A stretch of 64,000 bases of DNA from Sinorhizobium terangae (GTDB lineage Bacteria > Pseudomonadota > Alphaproteobacteria > Rhizobiales > Rhizobiaceae), in the NCBI RefSeq assembly GCF_029714365.1, contig NZ_CP121659.1, positions 62,001 through 126,000 on the forward strand, in the 5' to 3' direction. Under the pieces are notes generated by a model, which saw nothing but the letters and a program-made list of their open reading frames with translations, was not told the DNA's origin and did no database searches. Below are positions 1 through 9,212 of this stretch, piece after piece (within the stretch, counting starts at the first letter, position 1; each line of letters starts with the position of its first letter). The translations under genes and the position numbers were made by a program.

Positions 1-503
1 GTCTGGTTGCCGGTAACCGTGCGCAGAAGCCGGAAGAGCAAGCCGACGCTGACGACCACCAGCAAGAGCCAGATCAGGCTGGTCAGACCCTGACTGCCCG
101 GGACGAGCAGACGAATTGCTGCAGGCAGTGCCATGGCGTAGGAGAGCGGCACCGAGAGCCAATTGGTCGTAACGATCACCGGCACCACAAAAATCTGAAA
201 ACCCAGTGGCCGGGACAGGATGATGACCAGGATGATTGGCAGCAGCCAGCTGGCGAGGTCGACGACAAGCAGCTTCAGGATGAAGCCGAAGCCGATCGTT
301 GTGCCGGTCGGCATGGCCGAAAGATAATAGAGCCGCCAGGATGCCCAGGTCACGGCGATCGCGGGCAGAGACCAGAGTATTGCCGCGAACGAGCGCCATA
401 GGCCGCTTTCGCTGATGTCCAGCCAGCGAAAGCCCTCGCGGTTGCCCTGGATCAGCAGCCATAACCCCTTGACATAGGTGAGGACCTCCTCAAGCAGCGG
501 CAT
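1..503 (-). CDS. Integral membrane protein, 3' end cut by window edge
   Basis: An open frame of 167 visible codons runs off the left edge of the window. The ATG at 503 is the only ATG that keeps the hydrophobic frame near its 5' end, and it lies inside the last 14 bp of dapE, so the gene is probably translationally coupled to dapE. About four hydrophobic segments can be seen, near residues 38-56, 73-95, 100-125 and 137-158, pointing to a polytopic inner-membrane protein. I do not recognise the family and assign no function. Its use of alternate frames is clean and there is no internal stop. Confidence 0.7.
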   Translation of the reverse strand, partial: MPLLEEVLTYVKGLWLLIQGNREGFRWLDISESGLWRSFAAILWSLPAIAVTWASWRLYYLSAMPTGTTIGFGFILKLLVVDLASWLLPIILVIILSRPLGFQIFVVPVIVTTNWLSVPLSYAMALPAAIRLLVPGSQGLTSLIWLLLVVVSVGLLFRLLRTVTGNQ

Positions 504-1683
504 GACCGAACCAGCGGGCAATGAAGGTCTCGTAGATCCCGGTCAAGGTCTCGAGATCGGCGACGGCAACGCGCTCGTCGACCATATGCATCGTCTGCCC
601 GACGAGGCCGAATTCGACGACGGGGCAGTAATCCTTGATGAAGCGCGCATCCGATGTGCCGCCGGTGGTCGAGAGCTTCGGCTGGCGCCCCACGACGGCC
701 TCGACCGCGCCGGAAAGCGAATCGATGAGGGCGTTGTTGCGCGTGAGGAAGACGTGGCTCGGACGCTCGTTCCAGACGATGTCGTAGCGGACCGGTGTGC
801 GGCCGGGCCTGAGCTTGTCTTTCGCTGCGGCACGATCGAGCCGCGCGATGATCTCCGCCATCAGGCTTTCGGCGGTCCAGATGTCGTTGAAGCGGATGTT
901 GAAGCTGGCGCTCGCCTTCGCCGGAATGACGTTGACGGCCAGATTACCGACATCGATGGTCGTGACCTCGAGGTTCGATGGCTGGAAACTCTCGGTACCG
1001 CTATCGAAGGGCGGGTCCATCAGGGCCTCGGTGAGCTGCAGTATGCCGCGCACAGGATTGTCGGCGAGATGCGGATAGGCCGCATGTCCCTGGACTCCGT
1101 GAACGGTGATCCGACCGGAGAGCGAGCCGCGCCGGCCGATCTTGATCATGTCGCCAAGCGCATCGGGATTGGTGGGCTCGCCGACGAGACAGGCGTCCCA
1201 GCGTTCGCCTTTCGCAGCCGCCCACTCAAGAAGCTTTACCGTGCCATTGATGGCCGGGCCTTCCTCATCGCCGGTGATCAGAAACGAGAGCGAACCCTTC
1301 GGCGCTCCATGCTTTTCGACGTGGCGCGCGACCGCAGCCACGAAGCAGGCGATGCCGCCCTTCATATCGACGGCGCCGCGGCCATACATCTCCCCGTCGG
1401 CGATGGTCGCGGAGAAGGGCGGGTGGGTCCAGGCGGCCTCATCCCCGACCGGCACAACGTCGGTATGCCCGGCAAACATCAAGTGTGGTCCATCGCTTCC
1501 AAGGCGGGCGTAGAGATTTTCGATGTCCGGGGTCCCGGTGTCCTTCGCCACCACGCGGTCGACGGTGAAGCCGAGCGGCTTCAGCATCTGTTCGAGAGCG
1601 GCGAGAGCGCCGCCTTCGGCGGGGGTGACGGAGGGGCAGCGGATAAGGGTGGCAAGATTGGTAATCGGATCGGTGGAGGTCAT
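490..1683 (-). CDS. dapE: Succinyl-diaminopimelate desuccinylase
   Basis: Hydrolyses N-succinyl-LL-2,6-diaminopimelate to LL-diaminopimelate and succinate in the succinylase branch of lysine and peptidoglycan precursor synthesis; cytoplasmic zinc enzyme of the M20 peptidase family. The 397-residue length is normal. Visible motifs are the metal-binding GHTDVVPVG near residue 72, [11 protein letters not shown] near 100, the catalytic-base region TGDEEGPA near 137, GEPTN near 167, and a C-terminal GGTSDARF. The neighbour that supplies its substrate, dapD, lies 11 kb away on the same strand, which suggests that the intervening genes were inserted between them or that the pair was separated by rearrangement. 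The ATG at 1683 fits the family N-terminus. Confidence 0.97.
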   Translation of the reverse strand: MTSTDPITNLATLIRCPSVTPAEGGALAALEQMLKPLGFTVDRVVAKDTGTPDIENLYARLGSDGPHLMFAGHTDVVPVGDEAAWTHPPFSATIADGEMYGRGAVDMKGGIACFVAAVARHVEKHGAPKGSLSFLITGDEEGPAINGTVKLLEWAAAKGERWDACLVGEPTNPDALGDMIKIGRRGSLSGRITVHGVQGHAAYPHLADNPVRGILQLTEALMDPPFDSGTESFQPSNLEVTTIDVGNLAVNVIPAKASASFNIRFNDIWTAESLMAEIIARLDRAAAKDKLRPGRTPVRYDIVWNERPSHVFLTRNNALIDSLSGAVEAVVGRQPKLSTTGGTSDARFIKDYCPVVEFGLVGQTMHMVDERVAVADLETLTGIYETFIARWFGHAAA

Positions 1684-1797
1684 CTATCGGAATGCCATCT
1701 GCGGGGCACGCAGGCCTGTGAGGTCGGAGGTTGCTGGTTTATCCGATCGGGTGTCGGCTGTCACGCGTGATGGGCTCGACTCTCGGCAAAGGCACAC

Positions 1798-1823
1798 GGG
1801 CCGGACGAATTGTCGTCCGGCCC
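1798..1823 (-). terminator. Strong hairpin downstream of the RND efflux gene
   Basis: A perfect 11-bp stem (GGGCCGGACGA / TCGTCCGGCCC) with a 4-nt loop lies about 30 bp past the stop codon of the efflux pump gene and 115 bp before dapE. There is no clear U-run, so termination is inferred from stem strength and position only. Confidence 0.55.
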
Positions 1824-1854
1824 GCAGGGAGCGCAGGGGGCAGGGGAGGGGGCC

Positions 1855-4800
1855 TCACTCGCCGGGGGCGAGGTGAGGCGCTTCGATGTGCGCTCCGGCG
1901 TGCTTCAACGGCCGCTCGCCAGCGAGCTTGCGGATCAGCACGTAGAAGACCGGCGTCATGAAGATGCCGAAGGCGGTAACGCCGATCATGCCGGCAAAAA
2001 CCGCGACGCCCATGGCCGAGCGCATTTCCGCACCGGCACCGGTGGAGGTGACGAGCGGTACGACGCCCATGATGAAGGCCATCGAGGTCATGAGGATCGG
2101 CCTCAGACGCAGCCGGCTCGCCTCGATCGCGGCAGCGACCGCGCTGCTGCCGGAAAGTTCGAGCTCGCGGGCGAACTCGACGATCAGGATAGCGTTCTTG
2201 GCCGACAGCCCGACGAGCACGATCAAGCCGATCTGGGTGAAGACGTTGTTGTCCCCGCCGGTCAGCCAGACGCCCGTGAGCGCCGCCATCAGGCCCATCG
2301 GCACGATGAGCACGATGGCGATCGGCAGCAACAGGCTTTCATACTGGGCCGCCAGCACGAGATAGACGAGCAGCAGCGCCAGGGGGAACACCAGGATGCC
2401 CGAATTGCCCGCGAGGATCTGTTGGTAAGTCAGGTCCGTCCACTCGAAGGAGATGCCGGGCGGCAGTGTCTCGGCGGCGATCCTTTCGATCGCGGCCTGC
2501 GCCTGGCCGGACGAGTAGCCCGGTGCCGGACCGCCGTTGATATCGGCGGACAGGAACCCGTTGTACCGTATCGCCCGTTCCGCGCCGACGGTCTGCTCGA
2601 CCTTCAACAGCGCCGAAAGCGGAATCATTTCGCCCGACTGCGAGCGGACCTTCAGCCGGCCGATGTCGTCGGCGTGGCTCCGGTAGCTCGCATCGGCCTG
2701 TACGCGCACGCTGTAGGTGCGGCCAAAGGCGTTGAAGTCGTTGACGTAGAGCGAGCCCAGATAGATCTGCAGCGTTTCGAACACGTCAGTGACCGCCACG
2801 CCGAGCTGGCGCGCCTTGACGCGGTCGAGGTCGGCATAGAGCTGCGGCACATTGATCTGATAGCTCGAATAGAGCCCGGCGAGTTCTGGCGTTGCCATCG
2901 CTTTCGCGAGGAATGCCTTGGCCGCATCGTCAAGCGCCCTATAGCCGAGTCCGTTCTTGTCTTCGATCTGCAGCTTGAAGCCGCCGGTCGTGCCGAGGCC
3001 TTGGACAGGCGGCGGCGGGAACATGGCGATGAACGCATCCTGGATCGCGCCGAACTCCTGGTTCAGTTGCATGGCGATCGCCCCACCCGAGAGTTCCGGC
3101 GTCGTGCGCTCCTCGAACGGCTTCAGCGATACGAAGACGATGCCGGAGTTCGACGAGTTGGTGAAGCCGTTGATCGACAGGCCCGGGAAGGCGATGGCAT
3201 GTTCGACGCCCGGATGCTTGAGTGCGATCTCGCTCATGCGCCGGATGACATCTTCCGAGCGGTCGAGCGTCGCCGCGTCCGGCAATTGCGCAAAGCCGAT
3301 CAGGTATTGCTTGTCCTGGGCCGGCACGAAACCGCCGGGGACGGCCCGGAACAGGGTGAAGGTGACGCCGATAAGGACGACGTAGACTCCCATGATCAGC
3401 GACTTGCGCGAGAGAATCCCGCCGACGCCGCGGCCATAGGCCTCCGAGCTCTTTCCGAAGAAGCGGTTGAAGCCGCGGAAGAACCAGCCGAACAGCCTGT
3501 CCATCACGCGTGTCAAGAGGTCTTTCGGCGCATGGTGATCCTTCAGGAGAAGGGCGGCGAGCGCCGGAGAAAGCGTCAGTGAATTGAAGGCGGAGATCAC
3601 CGTCGAGATCGCGATGGTCAGTGCGAACTGGCGGTAGAACTGTCCCGTCAGGCCGGTGATGAAGGCGAGCGGCACGAAGACCGCGACCAGCACCAGCGCG
3701 ATTGCGATGATCGGGCCGGAAACCTCCGACATGGCGCGATAGGTCGCCTGCACCGGCGAGAGCCCCTGCGCGATGTTGCGCTCGACGTTTTCGACGACGA
3801 CGATGGCGTCATCGACGACGATGCCGATCGCCAGCACGAGGCCGAAGAGACTGAGCGCATTGATCGAAAAGCCGAAGACATACATCACCGCGAAGGTGCC
3901 GACGATCGAGACCGGCACGGCAACGAGCGGGATGATCGACGCGCGCCAGGTCTGCAGGAAGATGATGACGACGAGCACAACCAGTGCAATCGCTTCGAGC
4001 AGGGTATGAACAACCGACTCGATCGAGGCTCTGACGAACTGGGTCGTGTCGTAGACGATCTCGTAATCGACGCCCTCCGGCATGGTCTGCTTCAGCTCGG
4101 CCATCGCCTTGTGGACGTTCTCGGAGATCTGGATGGCGTTGGAGCCGGGTGCCTGGAAGACACCCATGCCGACGGCGGCCTTGTTGTCGAGGAGTGAGCG
4201 TAGCGAGTAGTCCGCCGCACCCATTTCGACACGCGCGACGTCGCCAAGACGGGTGATCTCGCCATCGGCGCCGGACTTGACGACGATGTCGGCAAAGTCT
4301 TCCGGGGTTCTGAGCCGCCCCTGTGCATTGACGGAGAGTTGCAGGTCGAGCCCTGCAACCGAGGGCGATGCGCCGATGACACCGGCGGCCGCCTGGACGT
4401 TCTGTCCGCGAATGGCATTGGCGATGTCGCTTGCCGCAAGCCCGCGCTCGGCAGCCTTTTCAGGGTCGATCCAGACGCGCATCGAGTAGTCGCCGCCGCC
4501 GAAGATCTGCACCTGGCCGACGCCCTCGACGCGGGCCAACCGGTCCTTGACGTTCAGGACGCCGTAATTGCGCAGGTAGTTGATGTCGTATTGGCCGTTC
4601 GGCGAAATCAGGTGTACGACGAGCGTCAGGTCGGGCGAGCTCTTGACCGTCGTGACGCCGAGGCGGCGCACCTCTTCCGGCAGGCGGGGTTCGGCCTGCG
4701 ACACGCGGTTCTGCACGAGCTGCTGGGCCTGGTCCGGATCGGTGCCGAGTTCGAAGGTGACGGTCAGCGTCATCAGGCCGTCGGCCGTTGCCTGGCTCTG

Positions 4801-5040
4801 CATGTAGAGCATGCCTTCGACACCGTTGATCTGTTCTTCAAGCGGGGTCGCAACAGTCTCGGCGATCACCGACGGGTTGGCGCCGGGGTACTGGGCGCGC
4901 ACCACGATCTGCGGCGGCACGACTTCCGGATATTCCGAGATCGGCAGACCGGTCATGCCGATCAGGCCCGCGACGAATATGAGTACTGAAAGAACGCCCG
5001 CGAAGACCGGGCGGTCGACGAAAAAGCGTGAGAAATTCAT
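1855..5040 (-). CDS. RND (HAE1 family) multidrug efflux pump, inner-membrane subunit
   Basis: Proton-driven inner-membrane transporter of a tripartite efflux complex, exporting hydrophobic or amphiphilic compounds from the periplasm and membrane. The protein has 1061 residues, the usual HAE1 length, beginning MNFSRFFVDRPVFA with the first membrane helix. The TM4 signature with the paired proton-relay acidic residues is seen as GIVVDDAIVVVENVER around residues 405-420, and QINGVEGMLYM lies in the porter domain near residue 90. It resembles MexF and the Brucella BepE/BepG pumps more than AcrB. It is the last gene of an operon with a fusion protein and an esterase-like protein; no outer-membrane TolC-type gene is adjacent, so it must use one encoded elsewhere. 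Substrates cannot be deduced. Confidence 0.95.
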   Translation of the reverse strand: MNFSRFFVDRPVFAGVLSVLIFVAGLIGMTGLPISEYPEVVPPQIVVRAQYPGANPSVIAETVATPLEEQINGVEGMLYMQSQATADGLMTLTVTFELGTDPDQAQQLVQNRVSQAEPRLPEEVRRLGVTTVKSSPDLTLVVHLISPNGQYDINYLRNYGVLNVKDRLARVEGVGQVQIFGGGDYSMRVWIDPEKAAERGLAASDIANAIRGQNVQAAAGVIGASPSVAGLDLQLSVNAQGRLRTPEDFADIVVKSGADGEITRLGDVARVEMGAADYSLRSLLDNKAAVGMGVFQAPGSNAIQISENVHKAMAELKQTMPEGVDYEIVYDTTQFVRASIESVVHTLLEAIALVVLVVIIFLQTWRASIIPLVAVPVSIVGTFAVMYVFGFSINALSLFGLVLAIGIVVDDAIVVVENVERNIAQGLSPVQATYRAMSEVSGPIIAIALVLVAVFVPLAFITGLTGQFYRQFALTIAISTVISAFNSLTLSPALAALLLKDHHAPKDLLTRVMDRLFGWFFRGFNRFFGKSSEAYGRGVGGILSRKSLIMGVYVVLIGVTFTLFRAVPGGFVPAQDKQYLIGFAQLPDAATLDRSEDVIRRMSEIALKHPGVEHAIAFPGLSINGFTNSSNSGIVFVSLKPFEERTTPELSGGAIAMQLNQEFGAIQDAFIAMFPPPPVQGLGTTGGFKLQIEDKNGLGYRALDDAAKAFLAKAMATPELAGLYSSYQINVPQLYADLDRVKARQLGVAVTDVFETLQIYLGSLYVNDFNAFGRTYSVRVQADASYRSHADDIGRLKVRSQSGEMIPLSALLKVEQTVGAERAIRYNGFLSADINGGPAPGYSSGQAQAAIERIAAETLPPGISFEWTDLTYQQILAGNSGILVFPLALLLVYLVLAAQYESLLLPIAIVLIVPMGLMAALTGVWLTGGDNNVFTQIGLIVLVGLSAKNAILIVEFARELELSGSSAVAAAIEASRLRLRPILMTSMAFIMGVVPLVTSTGAGAEMRSAMGVAVFAGMIGVTAFGIFMTPVFYVLIRKLAGERPLKHAGAHIEAPHLAPGE

Positions 5041-5172
5041 AACGATCCCCCTTGGGACAAAAAGCCAGGCATCCGCGGCGAGGATGTTCGCCGCGAGCGC
5101 GGAAGCATGCAGTTAGGTGTTCGGTCGGCGCCGCCGCGTGTCCCCTCAAGGAGCGCGAGGCGGCGCGTTCGA

Positions 5173-6375
5173 CTATCGCTTGGCGATCGAGGCCGTGGCC
5201 TCTTCGGCCGGCTGCGGGGCAACGAGTACGCCGGGCCGGACGCGCTGCAGCCCGTTGACGACGATGCTCTCGCCCGGCTTCAGCCCGGCTTCGACGATCC
5301 GCAGGCCATCGGCCGTCGGTCCGAGGGTCACCTGGCGGTATTCGACCTTGTTGTCGGCGCCGACGACCAGCACGAATTTCTTGTCCTGGTCCGAGCCAAT
5401 GGCGCGGTCGCTGATCACCAGCTTCTCGGTTGGAGCCGGATCGCCGATCCGGATGCGGACGAACTGACCGGGGATCAGGCGGCCGTCGGCATTGTTGAGC
5501 GCCGCCCGTACGCGGATCGTGCCGGTGGTGGCGTCGACCTCGTTGTTGATGAGCTGGATGTGGCCGGTGATTGGCGTGCCCTGGTCGGCGGCAGTGCCGA
5601 TCTCGACCGGAATGCGCTCGATCGCGTTGCTGCCGGCGGAGGCGGAAAGTTTGGCCAAGGCTGCGGCGACCACCTCCTCGTTGACGTTGAAACTCGCATA
5701 GATCGGATCGATCGAGACGAGCGTGGTCAGCACTGGCGAGGTAGACCCGGCGGCCACCAGGTTGCCGGCCGTCACTTCGAGCCTGCCGACACGGCCCGAG
5801 ATCGGCGCACGGACCTCGGTATATTGAAGGTCCAGCCGCGCCGAACGCAGCGCCGCCTTCGCGGAGCGGACGTTCGCCTGCGCTTCGTCGTAGACGCTCA
5901 GGCGCTGATCGACTCCGCTTTGCGGGATCGCACTGGTGGTAACCAGCTTGCGGCCGCGTTCGAGCTCGGTTTTTGCCAACGCGACGCGCGCTTCGGCCGC
6001 CGCAACCTGCGCCTCTGCGCGCTCGACGGCGGCGGCGTAGGGTTCGGGATCGATGGTGACGAGGAGGTCACCCTTCTCCACCAGCGCGCCTTCGCGGAAA
6101 TGCGCTTGGAGAACGGCACCGCCGACGCGGGGACGCACCTCGACGCGCTCGATCGCCTCGAGTCGCCCGGAGAAATTCTCCCAGGTGGTAATCCGGCGCG
6201 ATTCTGCCTTCGCAACCGAGACAGGCACGGCTGGCGGCGGCGCGGCCGCGTCGGTCGCGGCGTCAGCCGTGAACCGATAGGGCACGCCGAAGAAAACGGC
6301 GGTTCCTCCGGCGATGGACAATAGGATACTCAGGCCGGCGCCCCAAAGGACCCGGCGGGTAACGGTCGATGTCAT
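5173..6375 (-). CDS. RND efflux periplasmic adaptor (membrane fusion protein)
   Basis: Periplasmic adaptor that couples the inner-membrane pump encoded just downstream to an outer-membrane channel. The chosen ATG at 6375 follows an AAGGAG ribosome site and gives 400 residues; the open frame extends another 100 codons upstream into the esterase-like gene, but that extension has no membrane anchor and is rejected. The start gives a signal-anchor (WGAGLSILLSIAGGTAVFFGV) at residues 10-30, followed by the lipoyl-type half RVEVRPRVGGAVL, a coiled-coil hairpin (residues about 110-180) and the second lipoyl half VRAPISGRVGRLEVTAGNLV, then the beta-barrel. It ends 132 bp before the pump gene and starts 29 bp after the esterase-like gene. 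Confidence 0.94.
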   Translation of the reverse strand: MTSTVTRRVLWGAGLSILLSIAGGTAVFFGVPYRFTADAATDAAAPPPAVPVSVAKAESRRITTWENFSGRLEAIERVEVRPRVGGAVLQAHFREGALVEKGDLLVTIDPEPYAAAVERAEAQVAAAEARVALAKTELERGRKLVTTSAIPQSGVDQRLSVYDEAQANVRSAKAALRSARLDLQYTEVRAPISGRVGRLEVTAGNLVAAGSTSPVLTTLVSIDPIYASFNVNEEVVAAALAKLSASAGSNAIERIPVEIGTAADQGTPITGHIQLINNEVDATTGTIRVRAALNNADGRLIPGQFVRIRIGDPAPTEKLVISDRAIGSDQDKKFVLVVGADNKVEYRQVTLGPTADGLRIVEAGLKPGESIVVNGLQRVRPGVLVAPQPAEEATASIAKR

Positions 6376-6404
6376 ATTTTCTCCTTGCCGGTTGGGAGCC
6401 CGGC

Positions 6405-7250
6405 CTAGTTCGTTTTCATCTGCGATTTTGGCTTCGCCCCCGCTTCCTGAAAGAAGCGGGAGAAAATGCCGGATATCGTCTGTTCTTGCGCAGGCCAGCT
6501 TTCCTGCGACGAGGTGTTGGCAGGCAGCCAGGCGGCGCCCCCCGGCAGGACGTGCATTTCTACCGGGACGCCGGCCTTGCGAAGCCGCTCTGCATAAGCT
6601 TCCGTTTCGTCGCGCATCGGACATTGCTCGCTGGTGATGACGAGGGCGGGAACGAGCCCGCCCAGTCGCGTGCAATGGCCGGGCGCCGCATAAGGATGCG
6701 TCAGTCCGCTACGTTCGCCGAGGTAGCGTTGCCAGCCATCAGCGATCGACTGCACCGAAGTCTGGGGACAGTACTTCCGGAACGAAGCGGTCGCCATGCA
6801 GGGATCAAGCAACGGCGACAGCAGGATCTGCCCCTTGAGATCCGGGAGGAACTGGTCGCGCGCCATCAGCGCCAGGCCGGCCGCGAGATTTCCGCCCGCT
6901 TCCTCGCCGGCAATGAACAGCATGGACTTCTTGTTCGCAAACTGCGGACAGCGGCTGCGCATCGACGACAGCATGGCGTACGAGGCCTCGAGCGCCGCCG
7001 GGAACGGGCTCAAGCATGCCGAAGGGTATTCCGGCGAAACGACCACAGCCCCGGCGGCGGCAAGCGCGCTCGCAACTTTCTCGCCGGCCGCGACCGATCC
7101 CCCGACGAAGGACCCGCCGTGAAAATGAAGCACGACCGGAGGCGGAACGAGCAACGACGCGCCGCGGTAGACGCGCGCGCGGCACGCCCCGTGGGCCGTC
7201 TGCATCGTCTCTTCGGTAAAATGCGCGTTCATCTCTCTTGTCTCAACCAT
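6405..7250 (-). CDS. Alpha/beta-hydrolase (HSL/esterase-like) with all catalytic triad residues replaced
   Basis: A 281-residue protein with the fold signature of hormone-sensitive-lipase-type esterases: HFHGGSFVGGS near residue 65 corresponds to the oxyanion HGGG, AGEEAGGNLA at 114-123 to the nucleophile GDSAGGNLA, SEQCPMRDE at 207-215 to the DPLRDE acid segment, and LPGGAAWL near 236-243 to the PGMIHGF histidine segment. In each the catalytic residue is absent: Ser becomes Glu117, Asp becomes Cys210 and His becomes Ala240. Spacing between the three positions is normal for the family, so the alignment is secure and the protein is probably catalytically dead. It is the first gene of the efflux operon, divergent from a LysR regulator. 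A ligand-binding or regulatory role is an inference. Confidence 0.85.
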   Translation of the reverse strand: MVETREMNAHFTEETMQTAHGACRARVYRGASLLVPPPVVLHFHGGSFVGGSVAAGEKVASALAAAGAVVVSPEYPSACLSPFPAALEASYAMLSSMRSRCPQFANKKSMLFIAGEEAGGNLAAGLALMARDQFLPDLKGQILLSPLLDPCMATASFRKYCPQTSVQSIADGWQRYLGERSGLTHPYAAPGHCTRLGGLVPALVITSEQCPMRDETEAYAERLRKAGVPVEMHVLPGGAAWLPANTSSQESWPAQEQTISGIFSRFFQEAGAKPKSQMKTN

Positions 7251-7371
7251 AGGGCAATCCCTAGATGAGGGACAGCCCGCGATGTTTGCAGCATAACATT
7301 GTCTTTCGTCTGGAATAGTCGGCGGGTTCTGACTACACTATTCGGTATTTCGAACAATTCGGTTATTGAAA
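7251..7371. promoter_or_regulatory. Divergent promoter region of the efflux operon and the LysR gene
   Basis: The 121-bp space between two divergent starts holds AT-rich dyads such as CGAACAATTCG at 7351-7361, in the position where a LysR regulator usually binds to control itself and its divergent target. No -35/-10 pair is convincing. The assignment rests on the arrangement. Confidence 0.45.
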
Positions 7372-8283
7372 ATGGACCAGCTCACGGCCATGCGCGCCTT
7401 TCTTCGAGTGGTGGAGACCGGCAATTTTACCCGGGCATCCGTATCGCTCAATATGCCGAAGGCGACGGTGACTAACCTCATCCAGGGGTTGGAAGCGCAC
7501 TTAAGCACCAAATTGCTCAACCGCACGACGCGGCGCGTCCTGGTGACACCGGATGGCGCACTCTATTACGAGCGCGCGGCACGCCTTGTTTCCGATCTCG
7601 ACGAACTGGACGGCAGCCTGTCGAGCGCGCAGAGCCTCCCGAAGGGGCGGCTGCGGGTTGAAATGGCGAGTGCGATCGCCAATCTCGTCATCCTTCCCGC
7701 GCTCCCCGAATTCCACAAGAAATACCCCGACATCCAGATCGACCTCGGGGTTTCGGATCGGACCATCGACTATGTCGCCGAGAACGTCGATTGTGCGATC
7801 CGCGTGGGCACGCTGACCGACCAGTCGCTGATCGCCCGGCGCATTACGGAAATGAGCTTCATCACCTGCGCGTCGCCAGCCTATCTCGATCGCCACTCCA
7901 CGCCGCAGCATCCGGCCGACCTCGAGAGGAATTGCTATGTCGTCGGCTATTTCCGGCCGCAGACCGGGCAGCCGATGCCGATTCATTTCAAGCGAGGAAA
8001 CGAGGAGATCGAAGTCAAAGGCCGTTACGCAGTCGCGGCAAACGAAGCGACGACCTATCTTGCCGCCGCGCGGGCCGGGCTCGGAGTCGTCCAGGCACCA
8101 CGCTTCATGGTGCGCGACGATCTGCAATCCGGTGCGATGAGACCGGTGCTCAATGATTGGCAGATCGAACCGGCGCCGATCTATCTCGTCTATCCACCCA
8201 ACCGGCATTTGAGCAGTCGACTGCGGGTTTTCGCTGATTGGGCGGTGAAGGTGATCGCACAGTCGCAGATGGATGGCGAGTAG
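7372..8283 (+). CDS. LysR-family transcriptional regulator
   Basis: DNA-binding regulator of 303 residues. The ATG at 7372 is preferred to an in-frame TTG two codons earlier because [18 protein letters not shown] is the classic family start. The winged helix-turn-helix covers residues 1-60 ([20 protein letters not shown]), followed by the periplasmic-binding-protein-like effector domain from about residue 90 ([20 protein letters not shown]). The sequence is closest in style to the LysR group that includes DsdC/PA-type regulators of efflux and dehydrogenase genes. It is transcribed away from the pseudo-esterase/RND operon and is the natural candidate for its regulator; the effector is unknown. 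Confidence 0.93.
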   Translation: MDQLTAMRAFLRVVETGNFTRASVSLNMPKATVTNLIQGLEAHLSTKLLNRTTRRVLVTPDGALYYERAARLVSDLDELDGSLSSAQSLPKGRLRVEMASAIANLVILPALPEFHKKYPDIQIDLGVSDRTIDYVAENVDCAIRVGTLTDQSLIARRITEMSFITCASPAYLDRHSTPQHPADLERNCYVVGYFRPQTGQPMPIHFKRGNEEIEVKGRYAVAANEATTYLAAARAGLGVVQAPRFMVRDDLQSGAMRPVLNDWQIEPAPIYLVYPPNRHLSSRLRVFADWAVKVIAQSQMDGE

Positions 8284-8315
8284 GCCAATCGAGCTTGACG
8301 TGGTATCCCCGCAGC

Positions 8316-8717
8316 TCAATCGCGGCGTTCCGCGTCATAGCGCTCGCGCGCGGCGTCGAGTTCGCCGAAATGGGTTTCGGCCCAGCGATCGAGGACCACA
8401 AGCGTATCGCTCAGCGACCGCCCGACCGCGCTCAGGCGATATTCGACATGCGGCGGCACGGTCTGCTTGTCGTCGCGGATCACCAGTCCGTTGCGCTCCA
8501 GTTCTTTGAGCGTCTGCGTCAGCATCTTCTGCGACACGTCGCCAAGCTTGCGCATCAGCGCGGCATTGCGCATCGGCCCCTGATCGAGAGCGGAGATGAT
8601 AAGCATCGCCCATTTGCTGGCGACAAGCTCCAGCGCGTGACGGGAGGAGCACGTCGGATCGAAGACGCTCGGCGCCGAGGTCTCGGAATTCTCTGCCGGC
8701 TCTGAAGACATTTTCAT
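8316..8717 (-). CDS. HxlR-family winged-helix transcriptional regulator
   Basis: A 133-residue regulator with the HxlR/MarR-like winged helix: the conserved Cys-containing start of the domain (FDPTCSSRHALELVASKWAM), then LMRKLGDVSQKMLTQTLKEL recognition helix and the wing VEYRLSAVGRSL. The single N-terminal Cys may sense electrophiles, as in related regulators such as YodB or HypR; this is inference. The ATG at 8717 is chosen over an in-frame TTG at 8726. It is transcribed divergently from a SugE/Gdx-type transporter 85 bp away, so it probably represses both. Confidence 0.9.
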   Translation of the reverse strand: MKMSSEPAENSETSAPSVFDPTCSSRHALELVASKWAMLIISALDQGPMRNAALMRKLGDVSQKMLTQTLKELERNGLVIRDDKQTVPPHVEYRLSAVGRSLSDTLVVLDRWAETHFGELDAARERYDAERRD

Positions 8718-8721
8718 AGTT

Positions 8722-8749
8722 ACCAAAAGGTGCGTAATTGTCCTTTGGT
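8722..8749. promoter_or_regulatory. Inverted repeat, candidate HxlR operator
   Basis: ACCAAAAGG and CCTTTGGT form an imperfect dyad separated by 11 bp, just upstream of the HxlR start and ahead of the transporter gene. HxlR dimers bind such dyads; binding here is inferred from position and symmetry. Confidence 0.45.
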
Positions 8750-8802
8750 GCCTACGCTACCAGATTGGGTCCAGAGATTCAAAAATCTGGATGGAGATGC
8801 CA

Positions 8803-9120
8803 ATGGCATGGATCACGTTGCTGGCAGCGAGCGCCGTCGAAATCGCCATGGGGCTTGCGCTCAAATATGCCGAGGGCTGGACGCGGCTTGTTCCAAGCAT
8901 CATCGGTGTGGTCGCGGCACTCGCCAGTGTCTATCTCTTGACGATCGCGATGCGGGAACTGCCAGCGGGCACCGCCTATGCTGCCTGGACCGGCATCGGA
9001 TCGGTGGGCATCACCGTGCTTGGCATCGTTCTTTTCGGCGATCCGGTATCCTGGCTTCGCCTCGTCTGCATCGCCATGATCATCGTCGCCGTCGCAGGGC
9101 TGCGGTTTCTGGAGGCTTGA
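8803..9120 (+). CDS. sugE: SMR-family exporter of the SugE/Gdx type
   Basis: Small four-helix inner-membrane proton antiporter of 105 residues, exactly the SugE/Gdx length. The start ATG at 8803 is 6 nt after GGAG; two upstream in-frame ATGs have no such site. The essential membrane Glu is at residue 13 (ASAVEIAMGLALKY), and LKYAEGWTRL plus LPAGTAYAAWTGIGSVG match the SugE/Gdx subclass rather than EmrE. Members of that subclass export guanidinium; some also export quaternary ammonium compounds. I saw no guanidine riboswitch upstream; control is more likely by the divergent HxlR gene. A hairpin terminator follows. Confidence 0.88.
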   Translation: MAWITLLAASAVEIAMGLALKYAEGWTRLVPSIIGVVAALASVYLLTIAMRELPAGTAYAAWTGIGSVGITVLGIVLFGDPVSWLRLVCIAMIIVAVAGLRFLEA

Positions 9121-9144
9121 ACCAGCTTGGCCTTCGATCGCCCG

Positions 9145-9187
9145 TGGCCCATGAAGCGCCGGGTGAACGTTTCATGGGCCATTTATT
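9145..9187 (+). terminator. Rho-independent terminator after sugE
   Basis: TGGCCCATGAA and TTCATGGGCCA form a perfect 11-bp stem followed by TTTATT. It lies between the converging sugE and peroxiredoxin genes. Confidence 0.75.
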
Positions 9188-9212
9188 CAGCGCCGCTACG
9201 AGTTTGCAGGTG

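Noticed and set aside
478..1770. 430-codon open frame on the plus strand
   Set aside because: Antisense of dapE, whose M20 motifs are unmistakable on the other strand.
1810..3582. 590-codon open frame on the plus strand
   Set aside because: Antisense shadow of the RND pump gene; His/Asp/Arg-rich low-complexity product without domains.
5173..6675. 500-residue version of the adaptor protein
   Set aside because: The extra 100 codons lie within the esterase-like gene and would bury the signal-anchor; ATG at 6375 has a proper ribosome site.
8727..8802. Guanidine riboswitch upstream of the SugE/Gdx-type gene
   Set aside because: The 76-nt space is too short for class I and shows no ACGR-type loops of class II/III; the dyad is better explained as an HxlR operator.
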